This document shows, one piece after another, positions 1 through 10,295 of a stretch of 64,000 nucleotides of DNA; the first letter of the stretch is position 1; each line of letters opens with the position of its first letter. Source of the stretch: JABDKH01 sp963768565 (GTDB lineage Bacteria > Bacteroidota > Rhodothermia > Rhodothermales > JABDKH01); assembly GCA_963768565.1 (NCBI GenBank), contig CAVYIO010000036.1:3722-67721 (forward strand), given 5' to 3'. A program made the translations under genes and the position numbers. The notes under the pieces were generated by a model. That model had not been told where the DNA came from. It did not search any database and worked only from the letters and a program-made list of their open reading frames with translations.

Positions 1-494
1 AGGCGTGCAGAAGCCATCATCAGGGCAACAGCGCTCTTCATGTCGATGATCTGGCCGGCCTTCGCCTCCGAAACCGCCTCTGTGAACGGCATCCTGACGT
101 TCTCCATGAACTCGCCTTCCGAAAGAGCACGCGTGCCGGGCTGAAGATCATGGGCCACATAGAAATGGATGATTTCGTTGCTGTAGCCAATGCAGGGATA
201 CAGGGACCCGAGTGACTCCAGTCGACCGGCTCGCCATCCCGTCTCCTCCTCCAGCTCACGCCGCGCCACGTCCTCCGGAGATTCCCCCGCAATATCGATC
301 TTGCCTGCGGGTACCTCGAGAAATTCGCGTCTCGGAGGATATCGAAACTGCCTGACGAGCAGCGTCGACCCGTCGTCGAACAACGGGACGACCGCCGACG
401 CTCCCGGATGATCGATCCACTCACGAATGGACTCGTTCCCGTCCGGCAGACGAACGACGTCACGCCTCGCCTTGATCAATACGCCGTCCACCAA
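1..494 (-). CDS. NUDIX hydrolase, ADP-ribose pyrophosphatase-like (3' end outside window)
   Basis: The minus strand encodes a NUDIX domain. The Nudix box is visible as GKIDIAGESPEDVARRELEEE followed by TGW, with the REXXEE core RRELEEE (about residues 75-82). It is preceded by an LFDDGSTLLVRQFRYPPRR segment typical of ADP-ribose/nucleoside-diphosphate-sugar pyrophosphatases, which cleave NDP-X substrates to NMP and X-phosphate in the cytoplasm. The frame runs off the window edge, so the C-terminus is missing. No ATG lies in frame between the upstream stop and the conserved region. The start is therefore probably TTG at 494 or GTG at 491, and this is uncertain. The gene is followed upstream by rsmE on the same strand. 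Confidence 0.8.
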   Translation of the reverse strand, partial: MVDGVLIKARRDVVRLPDGNESIREWIDHPGASAVVPLFDDGSTLLVRQFRYPPRREFLEVPAGKIDIAGESPEDVARRELEEETGWRAGRLESLGSLYPCIGYSNEIIHFYVAHDLQPGTRALSEGEFMENVRMPFTEAVSEAKAGQIIDMKSAVALMMASAR

Positions 495-569
495 CTCGAC
501 CGACGAGACCGTCGTTTCTATTAAAGTATTTGATTTATTGATAACTTTAACCTGTTGTGATTAAGCGTA

Positions 570-1306
570 TTACTCGATACATGTCATCAACACTGCGCTA
601 CAGGCGACCAGACACGCCGTCTCGGTCCGCAGGCGCCTCGGACCAAGGTGAACCGACTGAAATCCTCTCGCAATCGCCTGATCCACCTCGTCATCTGTGA
701 ATCCTCCCTCCGGACCAACGGCGATTATCACGTCACGATCGGAGAAATCCAGGGCGTTCGGAATGGACACGTCCCCATCACCGTTGTGGCAGACCAATTT
801 GCGTGACGCTTCCGCGCTCGACAGAAACTCAGGCAGGCCAACCGGACCTTCCAGCAACGGAATACGACTGCGCTTGCACTGCTTCATTGCGGCACGCATC
901 AGCCGTGTGGAACGATCGACGTCTACTCGTGCTCGCTCTGCCCTCTGGGTATCCAGCACGGTGACACGGCTGACGCCGAGCTCCGTCGCCTTCTCAAGGA
1001 TCATATCGAAGCGTGACCGGCTCTTCAAACCCGCAACCGCGAGATGGATGTAGGTCGACGATTCCCCTACCCCCAGACGACGCTCAATGATGCTGCCGCG
1101 AGCCAATCGCCGCCGTCGAGCTTCTCAAGCGTCACCCTGTACCAGCCGCCCATCCCGTCCACGATCTGAATCTCGTCGCCCGCGCGCAAGCGCAGCACGC
1201 GCGACGCGTGATGAGCTTCGTCGCCACGAAGCGACACCTCCTCGCCGTCGAAGTCCTCCGGTGCCGCAAAGAAGAACGTCGTACCAGCCGCATTCTTGCT
1301 TCTCAC
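570..1306 (-). CDS. rsmE: 16S rRNA m3U1498 methyltransferase RsmE, interrupted by a frameshift
   Basis: RsmE methylates N3 of U1498 in 16S rRNA in assembled 30S subunits. The N-terminal PUA-like part starts at ATG 1306 (FFFAAPEDFDG, DEAHHASRVLRL) and stays open to about 1090. The SPOUT methyltransferase part continues in another frame from about 1100 to 570 and shows the family motifs EKATELGVSRV, MKQCKRSRIP, VGPEGGF (SAM-binding knot) and LGPRRLRTETA. Joining the frames gives about 245 residues, normal for the family. One base appears to be missing near 1085-1095 (GCAGCATCATTGAG context). This could be a sequence error or a real lesion. The methyltransferase half has every expected motif, so the identity is secure; only its integrity is in doubt. 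Confidence 0.85.
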
Positions 1307-1334
1307 AGATGCCTCATTTTATACCACTCAGGAA

Positions 1335-3080
1335 CTACAGGCTGAACGACAACCCGACGTGAACCCGCCCGTCCACCGGACTGTCCGAGTCGTTGAACGC
1401 ATACGTCGCGTTGATCAGGCCGACGGGAGTGCGGAACTGTATTCCAAAGCCAAATCCCGGGAGGAGTTGCCTGACCGGCTCCAGTTCCGGCGTCTCCGGC
1501 ACCTCCAGAAGTCCCATGTCCGTGAAAACGAACGCGTACGCATACCGATCCAACTGATATCGGAATTCGACCACGGCGCGACCTGCCAGCCGCCCGAGGT
1601 ACTGCTCTTCGTTGTATCCGCGCAACGAGTTTGCTCCACCGAACCGAATGAGGTCGCTTTCATCATACTCGTCACTGAGAACAAGGCGCGCGTCGACGCC
1701 GAGGGCCACGACCTGCCGCTGGAAGATCGGTACATAGTATCGTGCTTCCACTCGGAGCCTTTCCTGTCCCGACCTTGTGCGCTCGGTCAAGGTGTCGCCT
1801 GAAACATCGGCACGCCGCCCCGTGCGGTTCTTGTTTCCTCTCTCGAACATCGTCTCCACGGCCAGACCGCGACGCGGATTCACCGGCCAGTCAACGGACT
1901 CGAAGCGAATGCCGATGCCGACAAACGACGCGGTGGATCTCGGAATTCGTTGGGTTCCGGCCCGCAGCCGCAAGCCAGCCTGCCCCGGTTTCGTCACCTC
2001 TCGACTTGCGCCCGCCACGACCCTAAGATTTCTGCTCAGGCTGTAGCTGAGATTCAGCGCATATCGCTGCTGATCGTATGTCGAATCCTGCTGCACTCCA
2101 TTGAATCGTCCCTCGAGCCCAAGCGGTATCCGCAGAATTCCAGGATCGGCAAAACCTACATCGACCGTGCTCACACGACCGGGGAGCCGATTCAGCCGGA
2201 GATCGAATGATCGCCCGCCACCGAACAGATTCCTCAGATCCAGACGTCCGGTCCCGACGAGTCCCCCGCTCTGCCCCGCCGACGTTCGGGGCGTGTAGCC
2301 CATCACAAGGTCAAAGCTTCCGGGTGCACTCTCCTCAATCGGTATCACCATAATCACGCGACCCTCGCGGCCGCGTGCCAGCGTCGGCCGACCCACTTCA
2401 TCAAAGAACTCTGTTGCAAGCAGCGATCTGCGAATCTCCTCCGGATCGAAATCCGACAGCGTTCGCCCCGGGCGCATGCCGGTAATCCTGCTAACATATC
2501 CGGGCTTCGTTCGAACGGCTCCAGGTAGCTGTATGTGATCGAGCAGCATCGAGTCACCCGGATTCAGTTCCAGGGTCAGTCGTACGCGCTGGTCGTCGCC
2601 GGGCACCAACTCGACTCCAGCGATCCGTGCCTCCGCGAACGGGTATCCGGCACGGTTGTACGCATCCAGCAAGAAGACAAGGTCCTGCTCAACAGCGGAA
2701 GGGACGAACGGATCTCCCACACGGACGCGAAGGAATTCTTCCGGATCGTCTATGCCGTCCTGACTCGATGCCTCGATTCGGATCTCACCAACGCGCACCA
2801 GAGATCCCCTGCTCACATAAATCGCCGGTGAAGGTCCGTAGGCGACGGAATCAAGCCGCGCATACAGAAAGCCGCGTGTTCTGATTTTGTCGACTTCGCG
2901 ACGGCCCTCAACTTCCAGCGAATCGAGTGGAAACGAAGCGGGCAGCGACCGGTTTACCTGACGGCCATCGACAAACGTTCTGACCGTCCCGACCGGCACC
3001 GTGCCCGTCGGCTGAGCCGCCACCACTGATCCTGATGCGATTATTCCTGTCAACACCACGCCGACACTCCATCGCTGCAT
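1335..3080 (-). CDS. Omp85/BamA-TamA family outer-membrane protein
   Basis: A predicted outer-membrane beta-barrel protein of about 581 residues. A signal peptide (MQRWSVGVVLTGIIASG...) is followed by roughly three POTRA-like repeats (about residues 35-275) and a C-terminal barrel. The barrel carries the Omp85 L6-loop signature as GGANSLRGYNEEQY and ends in a terminal aromatic-rich strand (VHVGLSFSL). The Omp85 family inserts or translocates proteins across the outer membrane. The length is shorter than canonical BamA (about 800 residues), so TamA-like or a lineage-specific paralogue is more likely. The reading frame extends to 3128, but ATG 3080 places the signal peptide correctly and avoids a longer overlap with the divergent small secreted protein. 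Confidence 0.82.
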   Translation of the reverse strand: MQRWSVGVVLTGIIASGSVVAAQPTGTVPVGTVRTFVDGRQVNRSLPASFPLDSLEVEGRREVDKIRTRGFLYARLDSVAYGPSPAIYVSRGSLVRVGEIRIEASSQDGIDDPEEFLRVRVGDPFVPSAVEQDLVFLLDAYNRAGYPFAEARIAGVELVPGDDQRVRLTLELNPGDSMLLDHIQLPGAVRTKPGYVSRITGMRPGRTLSDFDPEEIRRSLLATEFFDEVGRPTLARGREGRVIMVIPIEESAPGSFDLVMGYTPRTSAGQSGGLVGTGRLDLRNLFGGGRSFDLRLNRLPGRVSTVDVGFADPGILRIPLGLEGRFNGVQQDSTYDQQRYALNLSYSLSRNLRVVAGASREVTKPGQAGLRLRAGTQRIPRSTASFVGIGIRFESVDWPVNPRRGLAVETMFERGNKNRTGRRADVSGDTLTERTRSGQERLRVEARYYVPIFQRQVVALGVDARLVLSDEYDESDLIRFGGANSLRGYNEEQYLGRLAGRAVVEFRYQLDRYAYAFVFTDMGLLEVPETPELEPVRQLLPGFGFGIQFRTPVGLINATYAFNDSDSPVDGRVHVGLSFSL

Positions 3081-3139
3081 CAAGTGGCGGGCACGGGCTC
3101 CTCCGTTTGTCGCTGGGCGTTTTCGCACGATTCGGGTGG

Positions 3140-3496
3140 ATGGGAATACTGGCAGGCGTGATTACACTTTCGGCGTGGTCTGGAAACGCGCCAGTCGATG
3201 AGGCGGTCCGCGCGCCGGGCGAAAAAGCCGTCTTTCATGTGATGAGTATCGACTCGCTCTCCTACGCCGTGAAGGCCGGTGCGCTGCTCATAACCCAACT
3301 GCCGGACTCCACCGGCGGCCAACCGGTAGACGTCTACGAGAACTTGCTCATCCCGGCTCGCAGCTGGCGCAGCGGCCCGGCCTTCTTCTGGCAGACAAAG
3401 ATTGGTGATGACGGCACGCACACCTTGCTCTTCCGTGCGATCAGTCGAGGCCTGATCGTCGACACGCTGACGGTCACCGTGGATGTAATCCCCTGA
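3140..3496 (+). CDS. small secreted protein of unknown function
   Basis: A frame of 118 residues beginning MGILAGVITLSAWSG, an N-terminal hydrophobic segment that could be a signal peptide or anchor. The rest is a beta-rich domain (VFHVMSIDSLSYAVKAGALL, ending VDTLTVTVDVIP) without cysteines or recognisable catalytic residues. The frame is open from 3035, but the earlier part overlaps the divergent Omp85 gene. It stops 4 bases before the GTG of mutY, suggesting co-transcription. I do not recognise a family. The alternating-hydrophobic strands suggest a small beta-sandwich in the envelope, which is inference only. Confidence 0.5.
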   Translation: MGILAGVITLSAWSGNAPVDEAVRAPGEKAVFHVMSIDSLSYAVKAGALLITQLPDSTGGQPVDVYENLLIPARSWRSGPAFFWQTKIGDDGTHTLLFRAISRGLIVDTLTVTVDVIP

Positions 3497-3500
3497 GTTC

Positions 3501-4617
3501 GTGGATGTCGCAGAACAAATCCAGACGATCCGCGAGAGACTAGTGCCGTGGTTCGCAAACGTTGCGCGAGACCTGCCGTGGCGGCGGACGAAAGACCCGT
3601 ATCGCATCTGGCTGTCGGAAATCATGTTGCAGCAGACGAGGGTCGACCAGGCCGAGTCATACTACAATCGATTTGCATCCAACTACCCGACCATAGATTC
3701 ACTGGCTGCTGCGCAACTCGATGGTGTTCTCCGTGACTGGGAAGGACTGGGGTACTACGCGAGAGCGCGCAACATGCACCGGGCGGCGCAGATGATCGTC
3801 CGTGAGATGGACTCGGTATTCCCTGCTGACCACAAGAGCGTGATCGGCCTGCCCGGAGTGGGGCCGTACACGGCCGCTGCAATCATGTCGATTGCATACG
3901 GTGAACCCTACGCTGTCGTGGACGGGAATGTGACGCGCGTGATCAGTCGCCTGTTTGAGATCGGTGACGATCCCTCGTCCGCCAGGGGAAAGAATCGTAT
4001 CAAACAACTCGCCGATGACCTGCTCGATGAGCGAGACCCCGGGCGTTTCAACGAGGCGATGATGGAACTGGGAGCGACGATATGTACTCCGCGTCGTCCA
4101 CAGTGTGAGGAGTGTCCGGTCAACGATGCATGCGCGGCGTTCGCGAGCGGGCGGACCGCGGAATTTCCCCTTCGCCGAAAGAGGAAGGCCGGTGCCTCAC
4201 CACGAGATCGCCGTCGCCGTTCTTGTGGACGACGACAGAGTCTTCATTCAGAAACGTGCCGAAGACGGACTGCTCGGGGGCTTATGGGAATTTCCTGGAG
4301 GGAAGATTGAGGGAGGCGAATCGCCCGAGGAGGGATGCCGGCGCGAAGTGCGTGAGGAGCTGGGAGTGGAAGTTGAGACTGGCGCCCCTCTGGACACCAT
4401 CCAACACGCCTACAGTCATTTCAAGGTGACCTTGCATCCGTTTGTGTGCCGGCTTGTGGCCGGTCGTCCTGTGAGCAAGCTGGACTCCCGGTGGGCCCGT
4501 TTCGACGAACTGGACAGCTACGCCTTCCCCAGGGCGAATCGACGATTGATTGAACTCCTCGTGGCACGCCGGTCCGGTACTTGTGGACTGCCAGGCGACG
4601 GCGCGGTACTTTCCTGA
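3501..4617 (+). CDS. mutY: A/G-specific adenine glycosylase MutY, frameshifted before its NUDIX-like domain
   Basis: MutY removes adenine mispaired with 8-oxoguanine. The catalytic domain (GTG start 3501) shows LPWRRTKDPYRIWLSEIMLQQT with the catalytic Glu, the helix-hairpin-helix LPGVGPYTAAAI with VVDGNVTRV, and the four-cysteine [4Fe-4S] cluster CTPRRPQCEECPVNDAC. The C-terminal 8-oxoG-recognition domain is in the +1 frame (PVPHHEIAVAVLVDDDRV, DGLLGGLWEFPGGK) and ends at 4617. One extra base near 4187 (AGGAAGGCC) separates the halves. Removing it gives the usual RRKRKPVPHHE linker and about 371 residues, a normal MutY length. If real, the lesion leaves a catalytic domain with a 50-residue nonsense tail. 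Confidence 0.9.
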
Positions 4618-4639
4618 AGCACGAACTACACTGTAAGCG

Positions 4640-5179
4640 ATGGACTTCTTCGATCTATTGATTCTGGCGGCACTGGCTCTTCCCGCCCTGTTCCGCTGGT
4701 TCAGTAACCAGTCCAAGAAGGGGCAGACGCCCACGTCGCCGACACCCGTAGAGGACGGGCGCGAGTACGTAGAGGCTGAAGAATCTGAATTCGCACGTGC
4801 GATTCGAGAAATCGGCGAGGCGCTTGGTGGGAAGGAGCCGGAGTCGCGCCCTGCAGAGCGGCAGGAGTATGTCCCCGACGAATTCGGACCGAAGCAGGAA
4901 GCGGCGACCGGCAGCGGGTTCACGCGTGAGGAATCTTTCGAAAGAGCGCCGACCCGTAGCCGTACGCCGGCGGCCGCCGTTCCCTTCAAGTCTCTGCAGC
5001 TTGCGCGGATCGAAACACCCGAACTTGAGGAAGTCGTTCCGAAAAAGCGAGCGACAGCTGCCAGCGGAGTCGTCGCGCTTCTACGCGCTCGGCGCTCCGC
5101 ACGTGACGCAGTGATGTTATCAGAGGTGCTGAGACCTCCACTTGCCCTTCGGCGTCAGTCGCCCGACGAACGCATCTAG
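4640..5179 (+). CDS. conserved hypothetical protein with N-terminal membrane anchor
   Basis: 179 residues. The first 20 (FDLLILAALALPALFRW) form one hydrophobic segment, the middle is low-complexity and acidic, and the C-terminus (GVVALLRARRSARDAVMLSEVL followed by RPPLALRR) resembles the short motif with an A-[IV]-[IL]-S-E-[IV]-L core that closes many small membrane-anchored proteins found next to housekeeping genes in Planctomycetota, Firmicutes and FCB genomes. The function of that family is unknown. It lies 22 bases after mutY on the same strand and is convergent with the membrane-protein gene at 5204. Signal-anchored topology with a cytoplasmic tail is likely. Confidence 0.6.
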   Translation: MDFFDLLILAALALPALFRWFSNQSKKGQTPTSPTPVEDGREYVEAEESEFARAIREIGEALGGKEPESRPAERQEYVPDEFGPKQEAATGSGFTREESFERAPTRSRTPAAAVPFKSLQLARIETPELEEVVPKKRATAASGVVALLRARRSARDAVMLSEVLRPPLALRRQSPDERI

Positions 5180-5203
5180 CCAGCCGGACCGGTCATCAAG
5201 AGA

Positions 5204-5692
5204 TTATCCCTGGGGATAGGTCGGATCGTCGCCGCCCTTCTTGAACACAGACGCTCCGATCGCTCCGCCGATGGCTCCAAAGCCCGCAGACAGTGCGACA
5301 CCAAACAGGGCCTGCAGTGCGAACTTGCTTGCTGTGACGGTCTCCTCCATCTGTTCGACGAGCTGGTCGTATGATTCCGGTGGCATCTGATCCCCGAAAC
5401 GGTCGAGAATAAACTGCATGATCGTGTGGTCCACGCGAATGCCAGCCTGCATCAACGCGTAATCCAGCACGGCGCTGATCGCTGCCCCAATCAAGGCAAC
5501 CGTCAGGCCGAGCACCGCTCCCTGACCGCCCGTAAGGGTGATGCTGTTCGTAGAACTGTAGTGCCACACTGCAACGAGCGCTCCAATCACAACACCGGCA
5601 CAGCAGAGGCAATTAATAAGCCCGAGGTAGGACGTCGACAGGACAGCGACGAGCGCCGATCCCAGAATGATCGATTGTTTCTTTTCAGGCAT
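5204..5692 (-). CDS. small integral membrane protein, family not recognised
   Basis: About 162 residues from MPEKKQSIILGSALVAVLS. Four hydrophobic stretches can be seen: about residues 7-30 (containing a Cys-Cys pair in LINCLCCAG), 32-44, 55-80 and 125-150. The last is Gly/Ala-rich (GVALSAGFGAIGGAIGASVF). The charged segment between the third and fourth (RFGDQMPPESYDQLVEQMEETV) would lie outside the bilayer. The frame extends to 5779, but ATG 5692 gives a short basic N-terminus before the first helix. The layout is reminiscent of small Bacteroidota DUF4199-type proteins, but I could not confirm this. It follows the DUF2085 gene on the same strand. Confidence 0.55.
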   Translation of the reverse strand: MPEKKQSIILGSALVAVLSTSYLGLINCLCCAGVVIGALVAVWHYSSTNSITLTGGQGAVLGLTVALIGAAISAVLDYALMQAGIRVDHTIMQFILDRFGDQMPPESYDQLVEQMEETVTASKFALQALFGVALSAGFGAIGGAIGASVFKKGGDDPTYPQG

Positions 5693-5779
5693 GGGTCCGG
5701 GAGGGATAGTCTGAAGTATTCGCGACGCGACTGACAATGCGTGTGGATCCAAGAAACGGCCGGACTCCGAGAAAAACAA

Positions 5780-6388
5780 TCAATTTGGAGCCCTCGTCTC
5801 ACCATCGCTGACGGAAGTGTTATCGTCGGGAAGTTTCACTGGTCGGTGGCCTCCGGATCCGACGCTTTTGATCACGACGCGGGCCAGAAAGTATCCGGCG
5901 ACCAGGCCGAAAATGGCTCCGGTAATGAGCCTGCTTGCGGGTGTATTGTGCCAGATTCCGGCGAAGTCCCCCGCCCAGTCGATTCCGAGCGGCACGAGCG
6001 AGAGCAGAATCGCGAGCCCGGCCCGGTTGGCCACATGCCGATCCCACCGGCGGAGGGCCGCGAAGAGCACGATGGCGACGGGTAGCGCCCCCCAGATGCC
6101 GACACACCGGTGGCAGAGCGCGATCTGTTCGCCCGCAAAGTGAAACGAGCGACCCGGCAGTTGATGACAGACCGGTCGATAGCCGGACATGATGAGGCCG
6201 CGCCAGCCCTCATCCACCAGAGGAGGCAGAAAAGCACCTGCAACGAGAATCCCGACCGCGAGGCCGGTGATCGCGAGCCAGAGGATTTGCTTTGAATTCA
6301 GGCGTGGTGGCGAGCCGTATGTCGACTGCGGGATCGGAGCAGGAATGGACACTAGACCGGTTTTCTTCGTAATTCGTTCACGGAACAT
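5780..6388 (-). CDS. DUF2085 family membrane protein
   Basis: About 202 residues with several hydrophobic segments. The diagnostic motif is CHQLPGRSFHFAGEQIALC followed by HRCVGIWGA, the conserved Cys-His and C-x-R/H-C-x-G pattern of DUF2085, an uncharacterised membrane family with conserved cysteines of possible redox or metal-binding use. The frame is open to 6469, but that upstream ATG lies inside the CIRCE operator of groES, so ATG 6388 (MFRERITKK) is the better start. It is divergent from groES and is followed on the same strand by another small membrane protein. Confidence 0.75.
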   Translation of the reverse strand: MFRERITKKTGLVSIPAPIPQSTYGSPPRLNSKQILWLAITGLAVGILVAGAFLPPLVDEGWRGLIMSGYRPVCHQLPGRSFHFAGEQIALCHRCVGIWGALPVAIVLFAALRRWDRHVANRAGLAILLSLVPLGIDWAGDFAGIWHNTPASRLITGAIFGLVAGYFLARVVIKSVGSGGHRPVKLPDDNTSVSDGETRAPN

Positions 6389-6433
6389 GGCAACGGCGAG
6401 ATAGGTTCTACCCCACTGCCAAGTTTGCTGCCC

Positions 6434-6449
6434 GGCAAAAATTTTTGCC
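6434..6449. repeat. perfect 16-bp palindrome in the groES upstream region
   Basis: GGCAAAAATTTTTGCC reads the same on both strands and is flanked on each side by GCCCGGC-like sequence. It lies between the DUF2085 gene (minus) and groES (plus), 7 bases before CIRCE. It could be a second operator, a curved A-tract element or part of a transcript hairpin; nothing in the sequence decides between these. Confidence 0.5.
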
Positions 6450-6455
6450 CGGCGG

Positions 6456-6482
6456 TTAGCACTCTTCACACACGAGTGCTAA
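6456..6482 (+). promoter_or_regulatory. CIRCE element (HrcA operator) upstream of groES
   Basis: TTAGCACTC, nine bases, GAGTGCTAA: an exact match to the CIRCE consensus, located 57 bases before groES. HrcA binds CIRCE and represses groESL until heat or misfolded protein inactivates it. This predicts an hrcA gene elsewhere in the genome; none is in the window. Confidence 0.95.
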
Positions 6483-6538
6483 CAAGTCGAACCATCAGAT
6501 GTACACTCATAAATCAATGTAATTGGAGGAGTTGAGCA

Positions 6539-6829
6539 ATGGCCAGCATTCAACCACTCGGTGACCGAGTTGTCGTTAGTGCCCAGGCGGCTGAAGAGAA
6601 GACGGCCAGCGGCCTCTTCATTCCCGACACAGCCAAGGAAAAGCCACAGAAAGGCACCATCATCGCCGCCGGTCCCGGGCGCGTCGAGAACGGAACCAAG
6701 ATTGACATGACGGTCAAGAAAGGTGATACCGTTCTGTACGGCAAGTATTCCGGTACCGAAATCAGCCTCGACGATGAGGAATATCTGATCATGCGAGAGA
6801 CCGACATTCTCGGGATCCTCAAGAAATAG
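6539..6829 (+). CDS. groES: co-chaperonin GroES
   Basis: 96 residues, the usual length for GroES, which forms the heptameric lid of the GroEL cavity. The N-terminus IQPLGDRVVV, the mobile loop around EEKTASGLFIPDTAKEKPQ and the C-terminal half with the conserved VLYGKYSGTEISLDDEEYL are all present. A clear ribosome-binding site (GGAGGAG) lies about 10 bases before the ATG, unusual among its neighbours. It is the first gene of the groES-groEL operon behind CIRCE, so heat-shock control by HrcA is expected. Confidence 0.98.
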   Translation: MASIQPLGDRVVVSAQAAEEKTASGLFIPDTAKEKPQKGTIIAAGPGRVENGTKIDMTVKKGDTVLYGKYSGTEISLDDEEYLIMRETDILGILKK

Positions 6830-6885
6830 CTGACCTCTCCGTAAGAGGATTGGTCAATCAAGGACTAAAACACACTATCGATATC

Positions 6886-8523
<1,638 letters not shown>

Positions 8524-8548
8524 TCCGACGCCCAGCGACTTCAGGAAA

Positions 8549-8578
8549 GGCGGTGCCCGAACGGGTGCCGCCTTTTTT
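8549..8578 (+). terminator. rho-independent terminator after groEL
   Basis: GGCGGTGCCC, a GAAC loop and GGGTGCCGCC form a 10-bp stem (two G-T pairs) followed immediately by six T residues, 25 bases after the groEL stop codon. Confidence 0.88.
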
Positions 8579-8741
8579 GTTTGTCCGAGAAATCCGTTGC
8601 GAGCCGGCACGAACGCCTTTGCGCCGCGACGTGAATCAGTTGTAATTTGAACGTCGGGGAGGAGGGCGTAGCCCCATCAATACAGCCCAGCCCACCTTCC
8701 AAGGCATCGCCGGCCGCCAGCAGCAACCACGAATCCGCGTT

Positions 8742-10136
8742 TCAGCTGTCGAGCGCTGCCGCCAACCCATCAACCTCCGCAACCAACCGATTGCCGAGCT
8801 CCTCTGCCTCGTGCGCGCTCGGCGCCTCCGCGTAAACCCGCACGATGGGCTCCGTGTTCGACCGGCGAACATGTACCCAACTGCTCTCCATATCGATCTT
8901 CACACCGTCCGTCGTATCGACCCGCTCCGCCTCGTGCGCTGTCGCCAGTGACGCAAGCAGCACGTCAGGATCGACTGCCCCGATCGCCGTCTTCTTCTTC
9001 GCAATGTGATACACCGGCAACCCCTCCCGCACATCCGTGAGCGAGCAGCGCTCATTGGCAAGATGCTGAAGCACCATCGCAGTCCCGACTAGAGCGTCCC
9101 GCCCGTAATGAAGGTCAGGCAGGATGACGCCGCCGTTCCCCTCACCGCCCAGTACGGCGCCCACCTCCTGCATCTTCCGGACCACGTTGATCTCACCGAC
9201 CGCCGATCGATACACCTTCTGCCCATGCCGGGCTGCGACATCCTCGATCGCCCGCGACGACGACAGGTTCGTCGCAAACGGGCCAGGCCTGAACCGCCAC
9301 ATGAAATCTGCGGCTACGACCTGCGTCAACTCCTCCGACATGTAACGACCCCCACCCTCAATCAACGCGAGCCTGTCGGCATCGGGATCAACCACTATTC
9401 CAAGATCGGCCCCCGAATCTGCAACTGCCCGTATTGTCTCGGTGAGATTCGCAGGCAACGGCTCCGCAGGATGCGCAAACAGTCCCGTCGGCTCGCAGTT
9501 GATGCGAATAACCTGCTCCTCGCCCAGGCCCAGCCGAGCGAGCAGCGCCGGGATCGCAATGCCACCGACAGAATTGATTCCGTCGACGACAACCCGGAAG
9601 CCGTGCTCTGCGATCGCGCCACGATCTATGAACGGCAGGGCGAGTATCTGATCAATGTGATACTGCAGATAATCGGCCTCTCCGATCGTGCCAATGGCCT
9701 CAAAACCTACGGTCGGATCGACTTTGTCTGCAGCCAGCGCGAGCACTCTGGCTCCTTCATCGGGGGAAAGGAACTCTCCTGCTCCATTGAGCAGCTTCAG
9801 CGCATTCCACTCGCCCGGGTTGTGCGAGGCTGAAAGTACGATGCCGCCAACAGCACCTTCCTTGATTACGGCCATCTCGACCGTGGGCGTTGAAGAAAGA
9901 CCGGCGTCAATGACGTCAATCCCGGCCGCAGACAGTGTGCCCGCAACGATGCGAGAACATATATCACCCGTTGTGCGCGCGTCGCGTCCAATCACGACAA
10001 GAGGCCTGCTCCCCTGTTGCTCCCTGCACCACAGTGCATAGGCGGCCGCGTATTCTACGAGTTCGCGCGGGCCCAGTCCCGCACCGAACACTCCCCGAAT
10101 TCCACTAATCGATGCGATCAGAATTCTCTTCGACAT
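8742..10136 (-). CDS. glmM: phosphoglucosamine mutase GlmM
   Basis: 464 residues of the alpha-D-phosphohexomutase superfamily. GlmM converts glucosamine-6-phosphate to glucosamine-1-phosphate for cell-wall UDP-GlcNAc. The phosphoserine loop is SASHNPGEWNALK, the metal loop DPDADRLALIE, the sugar-binding loop GEGNGGVILPD, and the phosphate-binding loop RRSNTEPIVRVYAEA. The ASHNP-x-x-WNALK form is typical of the Bacteroidota GlmM group; phosphomannomutase or phosphoglucomutase activity cannot be excluded from sequence. It stands alone, convergent with groEL. Confidence 0.85.
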   Translation of the reverse strand: MSKRILIASISGIRGVFGAGLGPRELVEYAAAYALWCREQQGSRPLVVIGRDARTTGDICSRIVAGTLSAAGIDVIDAGLSSTPTVEMAVIKEGAVGGIVLSASHNPGEWNALKLLNGAGEFLSPDEGARVLALAADKVDPTVGFEAIGTIGEADYLQYHIDQILALPFIDRGAIAEHGFRVVVDGINSVGGIAIPALLARLGLGEEQVIRINCEPTGLFAHPAEPLPANLTETIRAVADSGADLGIVVDPDADRLALIEGGGRYMSEELTQVVAADFMWRFRPGPFATNLSSSRAIEDVAARHGQKVYRSAVGEINVVRKMQEVGAVLGGEGNGGVILPDLHYGRDALVGTAMVLQHLANERCSLTDVREGLPVYHIAKKKTAIGAVDPDVLLASLATAHEAERVDTTDGVKIDMESSWVHVRRSNTEPIVRVYAEAPSAHEAEELGNRLVAEVDGLAAALDS

Positions 10137-10295
10137 TTGTAACCACAGTTAATCAATCCTATACCCATCCAAGATACCGAGGCAGGTCTACTTTGACACT
10201 AACCTGAAACGTGCGCCAATTCATCGACACCGCCCTATCTTTGGCCTGATCAGTTCATCCCGAGATCTTGCCTGTCAACTCCCGGACTGCCGCGC

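Noticed and set aside
6434..6449. The 16-bp palindrome as a terminator of the DUF2085 gene.
   Set aside because: It lies before, not after, that gene's start on the minus strand and before groES on the plus strand, so it cannot end either transcript.
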